From Aestuariispira ectoiniformans (GTDB taxonomy: Bacteria > Pseudomonadota > Alphaproteobacteria > UBA8366 > Aestuariispiraceae): DNA of 64,000 bases. Positions 7,829 to 15,385 of the stretch are shown in pieces; position 1 is the first letter of the stretch; the number at the start of each line of letters is the position of its first letter. The stretch lies in NCBI RefSeq assembly GCF_025136295.1, contig NZ_CP062788.1:4109588-4173587 (forward strand). Reading direction: 5' to 3'. The translations under genes and the position numbers were made by a program. A model generated the notes under the pieces. The model searched no databases. It worked only from the letters and a program-made list of their open reading frames with translations, and had not been told where the DNA came from.

Positions 7829-8753
7829 ATTCGGCATCCTGTGGATAGAGGACGAATATTCCCCAGCAGAGGAGGAAGATTTGCGCGAGGCGGCTACTAA
7901 TGCCGGTTTCGTGGCCAATATCAGGAATTCATTGGACGGGGAAGAGATCGAGGAACTCGCGAAAGAGCAGAGGTGCTATCACCCGTTCGACTTCATCCTG
8001 CTAGATCTTAATTTGGCAAAAGGCGTGAAAGGCAATGCCCTCGCACCACGAATCAGACAACTTTTCCCCTCGACTCCAATTCTCTTTTATAGTGGGAGTT
8101 GCTCGGAAGACGAGCTTCGTCAACACATGGCCCACGATAAGATTGAAGGTGTTTTTTGTGCCCATCGGACTACCTTTCTTAAACGTGCATCCGAAATCAT
8201 TTCTAACCTCGCACAATCACTGAATCGATTGTCTGGGATGCGGGGACTTGCGATGGAGGTTGTGGCGAAAACTGATTCGCTTTGTAAGGAAGTTGTAGTC
8301 TCGCTCCACGAAAGAGGTCTTGTAGAAGGCTTCGACGAGAAACTTGCTAAAGAAGTGGTGAAGTATGCTCAAAGAACAGTTGACGAGTTTCCCAAGATTG
8401 ATGGTCTGAAAGCTCAATTGGAAAATAGGGCTGTCGATAGCATGAAGCTCTTTAAAGTATTTCGTGATTCACTTAAGGCAGCCATCCGGGATATGGAACC
8501 AGGAGAAGAACAAGATAGATTGAGGCATCTAAGCGAAAGGACGAGGGGTTTTCGTGATGATGTATTAGAATGCAGAAATACACTCGGTCATGCAAGGGAA
8601 ACCAAGACCGAAAATGGTTGGGAAATATGTGATTCGGATGGGAAGGTTATTATGACCGTTCATGATTTCCCAAATCATAGGAAAAATTTCCTGGAGAATC
8701 TCCAAGCCATTAGAGAAATCCATCAGTTCTTTGTCCCCTTAGAGGCCGACTGA
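7818..8753 (+). CDS. response regulator with a C-terminal HEPN-like domain
   Basis: The 311-residue protein begins with a receiver domain: acidic residues in LWIEDEY (E11-E13), the predicted phosphoacceptor D63 in FILLDLNL, and the PILFYSGS strand. The C-terminal half (about 160-311) is helical and is no known DNA-binding output domain. It contains LECRNTLGHARE, where R253, N254 and H258 form the RNxxxH signature of HEPN ribonucleases, followed by a polar ENGWEICD turn. A receiver fused to a HEPN domain suggests phosphorylation-controlled RNA cleavage; that is an inference. Translation is coupled to the GHKL gene by an 11-bp overlap. It is convergent with the methyltransferase gene. Confidence 0.75.
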   Translation: MNLEFGILWIEDEYSPAEEEDLREAATNAGFVANIRNSLDGEEIEELAKEQRCYHPFDFILLDLNLAKGVKGNALAPRIRQLFPSTPILFYSGSCSEDELRQHMAHDKIEGVFCAHRTTFLKRASEIISNLAQSLNRLSGMRGLAMEVVAKTDSLCKEVVVSLHERGLVEGFDEKLAKEVVKYAQRTVDEFPKIDGLKAQLENRAVDSMKLFKVFRDSLKAAIRDMEPGEEQDRLRHLSERTRGFRDDVLECRNTLGHARETKTENGWEICDSDGKVIMTVHDFPNHRKNFLENLQAIREIHQFFVPLEAD

Positions 8754-8804
8754 TTTTTCAATTTCGACAGGAATCGGGAAAATCGGTCTGCTTTAAATGA
8801 CATT

Positions 8805-10091
8805 TCAATCGAGGCCTATTTCCTTGAGCACGAGGACGAGGTTTGCAAGTGCCTCTCCCAGCAGGGGCGGAACGGCGTTGCCGACTTGAGTATAACGCGG
8901 ACATGCTGATTTGCGTAACTTTCCGCCAGTGGTGTATGGCCCCTGAAACTCAAACCAGTCAGGAAATGATTGCAGTCTCGCATTCTCCCGAACCGTCAGG
9001 ATACGCGGTTCGCTATAGTGGATAAGGTCATCCGGCAAAGTCGTAATCGTGGCGGAAGGACGGTTACTAGCCATAGGCGTGGTAGCCTGCTTCTTGAGGC
9101 CAAATTTTTCTTTGTCATCCTTTGACAGAGTGCGACCCCGCCTGCACGTTTCCAGTATTCTGGTGAACCTGTCAGTAACGATCTCAGTATGACGAGGTAG
9201 GCGTAGGCTGTTTGGCGCGGTGCCGTTGACAATGCCTTGCCGCATCAACATCTGGTAATTTGTCAGCCGACGTGGGCGTTCATACCTGATTTGCTTGAAA
9301 CCGCTAACGCCACCATCGACTGCGTCTATGAGCTCCTTGCCCATGGTTTCTAAGTCCGACAAAGCTTGTTTTGCTGTAACCGGCTTAGAAACCGGCAGTT
9401 TCTTAGCCTTGAGAAAATCTTCACGTGAATCGCTGAGAACGTCAAAAGGGTCTTTTACCCAATCGCCATCTCTCTTCTCCGCGACAATGATAAATCGTGG
9501 GCGCAACTGAGGCACCCCCCAATTCGCTGATCCAACAAGCTTGCTCTTTGCCCTGTACCCAAGACCCTCGAGCCTCTGCATTACCTTTTGGGCATAAGGC
9601 ACTTCACCTTCTGAATCCGTGTCAAATTTGGCATTAAACCCCTTCACGTTTTCGATCAGAATAAAGCGTGGCTGGACTAACTCAACAACCTTCAGATACT
9701 GCTCTGTAAGCGTATTCCTTGGGTCATTTGGATCCCGGCGACCAGCTGATGAAAACCCCTGGCAAGGGGGCCCGCCAACAATTAGGTCGATTTCTCCACG
9801 AAGTTTGGTGAGATACGAAGAGTAATTATCTAGGAACTCGGTTATGTCATGTGCTTCGCACGGGAGCCATCCTGGCCAGTCGTATTCAAAACGCCCGGAA
9901 TCGATGAGGTTGTGCTTAAGGGTTGAAAAGGCGTCAGCATGCCTTTCTATAGCAAAGTTACCTTTCCAGCCTGCATTCAGCAAGCCCAGTGAAAGCCCTC
10001 CACACCCGGCAAATAAGTCAATGAACTTGCCCACGCATCTACCCTGAATAGCATTTTTGTTATTTTGCCCGTGGCTTGGAATCACATGCAA
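8805..10091 (-). CDS. DNA (cytosine-5) methyltransferase
   Basis: This enzyme transfers a methyl group from S-adenosylmethionine to C5 of cytosine in a specific DNA site. The 428-residue protein has the ordered motifs of the family: FIDLFAGCGG (motif I, residues 23-32), GGPPCQGFSSAGRR with nucleophile C110 (motif IV), FILIENVKG (motif VI), RPRF (motif VIII), RENARLQSFPDWFEF (motif IX) and QVGNAVPPLL (motif X). The target site cannot be read from sequence. It diverges from a vsr gene 61 bp away, the usual partner of Dcm-type enzymes. No restriction endonuclease for the same site is recognisable beside it, so it is either an orphan or protects against an unrecognised nuclease in this cargo block. 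Confidence 0.95.
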   Translation of the reverse strand: MHVIPSHGQNNKNAIQGRCVGKFIDLFAGCGGLSLGLLNAGWKGNFAIERHADAFSTLKHNLIDSGRFEYDWPGWLPCEAHDITEFLDNYSSYLTKLRGEIDLIVGGPPCQGFSSAGRRDPNDPRNTLTEQYLKVVELVQPRFILIENVKGFNAKFDTDSEGEVPYAQKVMQRLEGLGYRAKSKLVGSANWGVPQLRPRFIIVAEKRDGDWVKDPFDVLSDSREDFLKAKKLPVSKPVTAKQALSDLETMGKELIDAVDGGVSGFKQIRYERPRRLTNYQMLMRQGIVNGTAPNSLRLPRHTEIVTDRFTRILETCRRGRTLSKDDKEKFGLKKQATTPMASNRPSATITTLPDDLIHYSEPRILTVRENARLQSFPDWFEFQGPYTTGGKLRKSACPRYTQVGNAVPPLLGEALANLVLVLKEIGLD

Positions 10092-10152
10092 GCCTATAAT
10101 TCAAGGTTAATTAGCAAAAATTTGTTTTCCTTGTCCAGGATGATTTTCGGCC

Positions 10153-10629
10153 TTGGTAGATTTTTTGAACCCAATTGAGCGTAGCGAGCGCATGTCCCGA
10201 ATCCGGGGCAAGGACACCAAACCTGAATTTGTCGTTCGCCAACTCCTGCACGCTAACGGCTTTCGATATCGCCTGCATAGAAAAGACTTACCAGGGAGAC
10301 CCGACCTAGTTCTGCCAAAACATAAACTCGCGATATTTGTTCATGGTTGTTTCTGGCACGCGCACAATTGCCATATTTTCACTATGCCCAAAACCAAAAC
10401 GGCGTTTTGGAAATCCAAGTTCCAAACAAACATCGAGAGGGACATTAAAAACCGCGATGCCTTGGTTAAGGGTGGATGGCGCGTATTGTACATCTGGGAA
10501 TGTGCTATTTCAGGAAAAACACGATTAGCCAATGACGAATTGTTTCGCCAGTTTCGCCAGTTCCTGAAGAGCCAAAACCTTGATACAGGTGAAATAGAAG
10601 GAAGCTCAGCCAAGCCCCTTGGAAGCTAG
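10153..10629 (+). CDS. vsr: very short patch repair endonuclease Vsr
   Basis: Vsr nicks next to T:G mismatches that arise when 5-methylcytosine deaminates, starting repair to C:G. The 158-residue product matches the family length. From the TTG start at 10153, the catalytic residues fall at D51 (GRPDLV), H64 and H69 (FVHGCFWH), which are the same numbers as in E. coli Vsr, so this start is preferred over the internal ATG at 10192. The zinc-site motif GCFWHAHNC is intact. It is divergent from the cytosine methyltransferase, whose product it would protect from mutation, and its 3' end converges on tnsE with a 4-bp overlap. Confidence 0.95.
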   Translation: MVDFLNPIERSERMSRIRGKDTKPEFVVRQLLHANGFRYRLHRKDLPGRPDLVLPKHKLAIFVHGCFWHAHNCHIFTMPKTKTAFWKSKFQTNIERDIKNRDALVKGGWRVLYIWECAISGKTRLANDELFRQFRQFLKSQNLDTGEIEGSSAKPLGS

Positions 10630-12227
10630 CTGATATACCCCGCCATTCGGGCAAACCAGCCCTGCAATTCATCGGGCTCGAGATACCCTGGAGCTTTCGA
10701 ACGTGGATGTTTTACGCTTTGGTTCACTTGGCATTCCCGATTCAGGAATTTAGTCGGCCAACAAAGTGATCGCTTGACCACTCGCTGCATGACCTGATTA
10801 ACAAATTCGTCAGAATCCTGTGCAGAGAAGGTGAGTATCTTCGTCGCCAACGATTTCTTGGCATCGGATGTGTCCACCTCCAGAAGATGTCGGATATTGC
10901 CGCCGGCGGTTTTCACCACGACATGCATATAGCGTCGCCGCGAACCATCGGCATTGAGATAGAGGTGGCATCGCACCAATTCCGGCATTGGCAGGATATT
11001 CCGGCTCAACACCGCAATTCCTCCCTCATCTTCCAGAAGATCCACCAACCTATTAAACTGTGCGAACTTACCTTCCATATTTGCTAGGTCGACAGTTTCT
11101 TCCAACTGGTCAAAATCCGCACCGGGGACATGACCACTAGCAGTCCCTTCCGCCACACTGCCTGTGAGATTGACGCTGGCTTCCCCCTCTTCGTCACTTC
11201 CACCCGCAATACCGCCGGCATGTTTGCTCTTATCGATACGTTTAGTCTTAACGGGCTTTTGAAACTGCAGCCCAACATTCGGCGTATGGGCAATCAGTCG
11301 CGCACCGCTCCCTTCCTTAGCATCATCATCCTGAATTTCCAGATCATCGTCCTCCGGGACCGGAGCAACCGATTTCCCTCCGGCCTTTCCGCCTGGCTCG
11401 TATCCTTCAGGCGTCACGAAATGCACTTCCCCCTCCACACCGGAGTTTAGCCCCCTGACTCCCGTAATTTGGTAAACATAGAAAACGTTCAGCTTCTTCG
11501 CATAATGGCCACGAACTTCAATAGAACACCCAGCCAGGTTCGGTGGTTTAAAATCAAAAGCCCACCGGAGATATTTCGAACTCTCTTGTTGATGCCGCAA
11601 TCGATGGCCGTAAATGGTGTTAAACGAATCCTGAGCTTCATCGTTGAGAAGCAGCCATGCGAGATGAGCGCGATAGGCACTGTGACCGAGGTAATATTTT
11701 GGAAAATCGGTGCCTAGAAGCACTTCAATCACTGCCAAATCCGCCGACGGTCGATTAACGCGGAAGGAATCCGCAAGACCATTCGGTTGAAAGGCCAAAT
11801 GCGCCAGAAATGCTGATGGAAAGAATAGAACTCGCGCCAGCTCCAGTTTGGGTATCCATAACTGTACCCCATCCGCATGCATAAAATAGCATAGCTGCTG
11901 GCCTGCGTCGGCCGGTGGTACATTCCTTAAGAACAACGGGCAGTCCCGAATTTTCGCCTCCGGCCATGTTTCTATAGGGGGCAGAGTAAAGCTGCTGCGG
12001 TATCCGCGGTCTGTAAAGCTGGGAATTGAAGAACGATCATAATAGCGTCCCAAACCCAATTTAGGCATCAGGCCGAAATGGAGGTTACAAGGCGTCACTT
12101 CCTCCCCAACCAGATAATAGGCGGCGATTTGCCAGTCGCTGTCGATGACGCCCTTCCGCTTGAAACAATTCCCCAGAAACTTAAGGACTGATTTATCAGG
12201 AATCTTTCGAATTGTGACCCGGTTCAA
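10626..12227 (-). CDS. tnsE: Tn7-like transposition protein TnsE
   Basis: TnsE directs Tn7-type elements to replicating DNA, especially conjugal plasmids, through the sliding clamp and 3' recessed ends. The 533-residue product (Tn7 TnsE is 538) shows shared phrases along its length: PKLELARVLFF near residue 125, FDFKPPNLAG near 226, an acidic low-complexity linker (VPEDDDLEIQDDDAKEG), and the C-terminal VVKRSLCWPT. The start is TTG at 12227, overlapping the end of tnsD by 32 bp; no better start lies nearby. It is the last gene of the tns operon. Its presence implies that the element can use both chromosomal-site and plasmid-directed pathways, as Tn7 does. Confidence 0.9.
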   Translation of the reverse strand: MNRVTIRKIPDKSVLKFLGNCFKRKGVIDSDWQIAAYYLVGEEVTPCNLHFGLMPKLGLGRYYDRSSIPSFTDRGYRSSFTLPPIETWPEAKIRDCPLFLRNVPPADAGQQLCYFMHADGVQLWIPKLELARVLFFPSAFLAHLAFQPNGLADSFRVNRPSADLAVIEVLLGTDFPKYYLGHSAYRAHLAWLLLNDEAQDSFNTIYGHRLRHQQESSKYLRWAFDFKPPNLAGCSIEVRGHYAKKLNVFYVYQITGVRGLNSGVEGEVHFVTPEGYEPGGKAGGKSVAPVPEDDDLEIQDDDAKEGSGARLIAHTPNVGLQFQKPVKTKRIDKSKHAGGIAGGSDEEGEASVNLTGSVAEGTASGHVPGADFDQLEETVDLANMEGKFAQFNRLVDLLEDEGGIAVLSRNILPMPELVRCHLYLNADGSRRRYMHVVVKTAGGNIRHLLEVDTSDAKKSLATKILTFSAQDSDEFVNQVMQRVVKRSLCWPTKFLNRECQVNQSVKHPRSKAPGYLEPDELQGWFARMAGYIS

Positions 12228-13764
12228 CTGATCGGGCCTCCAGATTCTTGATTAAGACTTCGGTCGACGCCCGGATGGTTTCTGCTCTCACCCCTGCCAA
12301 CCGCTTGATCCGCCACGCCGAAGGCACACATCCAGCCCCTACCAATTGTCGATACGCAACCTGGCATCGTCGCTTTTGATGCTCCTCTATACTTTCTGCC
12401 CGTTTTTCCAAAAAACTACGCGATAGCGGCAACTTGTCCAAATTTTTCTCAAGGGTCGACCCGTTCGTGAAATGCCCAAGATACCAGGACGCTGACCATC
12501 TCTTTGGGTGATCCAGATGCCTCTGCACTTGACGTCGAATAGCGATTAATCGGCGGCAAACCTCATAATCCCTGGCTTTCCAGTCCACACGTCGCTGCCG
12601 TCCCTCACCGACAAATTTATGGTTCTCGTTCACCCGGAGAAGCCAGTCCCGATCATGTCGAAAAAGCCAAGCATATGTGGCTTGGCCGCCTGACAGCACG
12701 AATCGGGCATGTATTATCCCCTTTGAACCGGACTGCTCCAGAAGGGCACACCATTGCTCGCGATGTTCCAAAACCTCGGCCGCCGCACCATTGTCGCTGG
12801 AGGGTCGGCACGAAGAATCTCCGCTATCCAAATGCGCAACAGTCTTGAGAATATCTTCAACGGCCTCATTCCTCCCGAAGGCTCCCCAGACAACCAAATG
12901 CTCCAGGAAGGAAAAGGACTTCCGGTGTTTCCTGAACATCGCAATAAGCCAGGAATTCTGCACCTCCTGTAGAGGTAGGCCGTGCCGGGCAAGCCAGTCG
13001 TCAGACCAGCAGCCCCGGACTTTCTGGACAATTTCCCGGTAGCGAACCTGCCTCCCTCTAGAGAGACCGCTATCTTCCGCTAGATGTCGATAAAAATTGG
13101 TCCATTGTTTGTACGTCGGCGATCGGCACGGGGGAGCATCAAGAAGCTGAAGAATGCGGCCCGCCAGCCAGCACGCATTCCCCTTCGCAGACTGCTCTTT
13201 GTCAGGTGCTAGCCATTTCGGGCATGTTCGCGGCGTCGCAGGAGAATATCGGTGTTTTTCATTTCGTTGGTAGCTGACAACGGAACTCTCAAACGGTCCA
13301 TGCTTGAGGCAAATATCCTGCTCACCGACCTGCCAGTCACGACGCCAATAGAACTCTCCATGCTTGAGATATTGTTCCTGCAAGCAAGCAGGGCAGTAAC
13401 GCAGATATGCAGGTTGTTTGACACGGCCTGCGCAGCGGCCGAGAAGTGTGTGTATGTGGCCCCCTCTACCATGGAACATCCAATCGAGCGCAGCTTGCCT
13501 CCGGCCCTCCGGGACAAAGGGGGCATACAATGGAAACAGGGTATGCTTGTAAACAACATCCAGAGCGCTGATATGCCAATAACGACCAACACGGCCCAGT
13601 AGCGCTTCCAAGTGCACATTCATGTCAACCGACGCGGTCAGTTGACGATCTCCAAACAAGTCATCCAATACCTGTTTGGCTTCTACCGTCCCTGTGTGGA
13701 CAGCGTAGCGTGCCAGAACACTGTAGAGCAGTTCTCCCGGATAGGGGACCGGGAAGTATTGCAT
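12196..13764 (-). CDS. tnsD: Tn7-like target selector TnsD (TniQ family)
   Basis: TnsD binds the 3' end of glmS and recruits the TnsABC machinery to attTn7. The 522-residue product has an N-terminal TniQ domain (PYPGELLYSVLARYAVHTG) and a CCCH zinc site at C124, C127, C152 and H155 (YCPACLQE and CLKHG), the same residue numbers as in Tn7 TnsD. The C-terminal half is basic and would bind DNA. Its ATG at 13764 follows the tnsC stop by 4 bp. The position of this transposon 24 bp from the glmS stop shows the pathway has worked in this lineage. Confidence 0.95.
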   Translation of the reverse strand: MQYFPVPYPGELLYSVLARYAVHTGTVEAKQVLDDLFGDRQLTASVDMNVHLEALLGRVGRYWHISALDVVYKHTLFPLYAPFVPEGRRQAALDWMFHGRGGHIHTLLGRCAGRVKQPAYLRYCPACLQEQYLKHGEFYWRRDWQVGEQDICLKHGPFESSVVSYQRNEKHRYSPATPRTCPKWLAPDKEQSAKGNACWLAGRILQLLDAPPCRSPTYKQWTNFYRHLAEDSGLSRGRQVRYREIVQKVRGCWSDDWLARHGLPLQEVQNSWLIAMFRKHRKSFSFLEHLVVWGAFGRNEAVEDILKTVAHLDSGDSSCRPSSDNGAAAEVLEHREQWCALLEQSGSKGIIHARFVLSGGQATYAWLFRHDRDWLLRVNENHKFVGEGRQRRVDWKARDYEVCRRLIAIRRQVQRHLDHPKRWSASWYLGHFTNGSTLEKNLDKLPLSRSFLEKRAESIEEHQKRRCQVAYRQLVGAGCVPSAWRIKRLAGVRAETIRASTEVLIKNLEARSVEPGHNSKDS

Positions 13765-13768
13765 CGCC

Positions 13769-15385
13769 TTAGGCTGATTTCGGCAGCCCCTCCTTCAAAC
13801 TCAGCACTATTCCTGCATCTTCGAAGGCTTCATAGGCTTTACCCTCGACGCCATTCGCAAGTACTGATCGCAAGTCATCGCTATCGAGTATATTCCATTG
13901 GGAGCGTTTGACTGGTTTTGCCCTTTTTGGTGCCGGCTGGTCCGGCGCCTTGACCGCAAACTTGGTCAGTTCGTGGATAGCCGTCGCCAATGGTAAGTTA
14001 GGCTTCCTCGCCAGAAATTCATCGACAAGCGGTATGGCAACATCTTGCTGCACACCCATACTTTTCAAGATATCGACCAATCGCCCAGCCTTTGAACCCG
14101 ACGGCATGGATGGCGACGACACCGTTTCATGATCTATCCTCGTCGCTAACTCAGCGGATACAATTTGAGCACTCACCGGAGGCATTTCCAAATCTCCGTA
14201 TAAGGCAATAGCCTCATAGTCGCCTTCGCGGAGCGCCTTCAACATCGGATGGACCGGCCGGAATTCATCCTCATATACTTGCCGAAGCAAACCCGGTGAA
14301 ATGCGTTCAAACTGGGTAACAATAGCGCGATGCTGTGACAGCGCGAACAGCTTCACCGCGACATCTATGACCCCCTGAGACAGATCGTAGAACGTCTGCC
14401 TCAGCTCGTCGTCCAGCGGCCCAGTTTTCTGCAGCCACTGATATTTCCAAAGCAACTTGGTGAATGCGTCCCACTGCGATCCTGGGAGCATCCTGTCCCA
14501 ATCCAGGCTCCCCATACCAGCTGCGCGTCGCGCGGTTCTCATGTCCAGCCCGAACAGACCACGCGCTTTGGGTGTACCAACCATCACCACTGGTACGCCG
14601 ATTGTGTTCACCAATGTCACGAAGAAATTGAGCATCTTCTTGATGCCGCCGGATTTGGCTTCGTTCAGATGCTGAATCTCATCAATTACAAGAACTCCTA
14701 GCGCGTGGAGGTTGGCCAAATGCGCCATGCGCGCCAACATTACCTCCAAACTGAGGCGCTTGCTTCCGTAACGTTTGGTATAGTCTGTATCCAGGATTCG
14801 GTCTGTTGCCTGGAAGAAACTGTAACACAGGCTCTTTAGGGTGCCATCGTGTGGGCAATCCAACTTGAGATATGTGAGTTGGGTAATATTGTATTCCTCG
14901 TGGAATAGCGCCTGCGGATATGTTGAGAGAATTCGATTGAGCGCCGTAGTTTTGCCACATCCCGAGCAACCTATGAAGGCCAGGCTTTTTGCCGTCGAGC
15001 GAACCGTCTCGAAAACTTTGGCTTTCAAATCCTTCTGCATCAGGCGTTCATAGCCGTTTTGCAGCTGGCTGTAGTAGGCACCGGTCTTGGGGTTACGCCC
15101 CGTATATCCCCCACGGATCAGCAAGGACAATTTGCTTTCCAACTCCAAATGGACAGTCAATGGCTGAAAAAAATTATCCAGCAATCGCATGATCGCGTGT
15201 TGGCGGATCACTCCCGGCAATGCTTGTTCCATATTGTCGAAAGCAGGTAACTGTCGCAGTGTTCTTGCTACTTCCACGCTGTCCCGGATTGCCGGCAAGG
15301 CAGCTATCAGCGGATTGTCCCTATACTCAGGAAGTCCGGGATCACAGTAGACAGCCTTATATATACGCCTGGGCACTTCAGTCAT
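13769..15385 (-). CDS. tnsC: Tn7-like regulator ATPase TnsC
   Basis: TnsC is the AAA+ ATPase that links the target selectors to the TnsAB transposase and gives target immunity. From the preferred ATG at 15385 the product is 538 residues (Tn7 TnsC is 555). The Walker A motif GCSGCGKT is at 139-146, and a Walker B motif LVIDEIQHL lies about 110 residues later. The ATG at 15385 overlaps the tnsB stop by 8 bp and has a purine-rich GGACGAGG upstream; a start seven codons earlier is possible. N-terminal sequence (VPRRIYKAVYCDPGLPEY) is typical of Tn7 TnsC rather than the shorter TnsC of Cas-associated Tn7 relatives. Confidence 0.95.
   Translation of the reverse strand: MTEVPRRIYKAVYCDPGLPEYRDNPLIAALPAIRDSVEVARTLRQLPAFDNMEQALPGVIRQHAIMRLLDNFFQPLTVHLELESKLSLLIRGGYTGRNPKTGAYYSQLQNGYERLMQKDLKAKVFETVRSTAKSLAFIGCSGCGKTTALNRILSTYPQALFHEEYNITQLTYLKLDCPHDGTLKSLCYSFFQATDRILDTDYTKRYGSKRLSLEVMLARMAHLANLHALGVLVIDEIQHLNEAKSGGIKKMLNFFVTLVNTIGVPVVMVGTPKARGLFGLDMRTARRAAGMGSLDWDRMLPGSQWDAFTKLLWKYQWLQKTGPLDDELRQTFYDLSQGVIDVAVKLFALSQHRAIVTQFERISPGLLRQVYEDEFRPVHPMLKALREGDYEAIALYGDLEMPPVSAQIVSAELATRIDHETVSSPSMPSGSKAGRLVDILKSMGVQQDVAIPLVDEFLARKPNLPLATAIHELTKFAVKAPDQPAPKRAKPVKRSQWNILDSDDLRSVLANGVEGKAYEAFEDAGIVLSLKEGLPKSA

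Noticed and set aside
5480-8753. Detocs defensive two-component system
   Set aside because: As far as I know, Detocs uses a different sensor layout and a nucleotide-cleaving effector. Here the sensor has two GHKL domains and the receiver ends in a HEPN motif.
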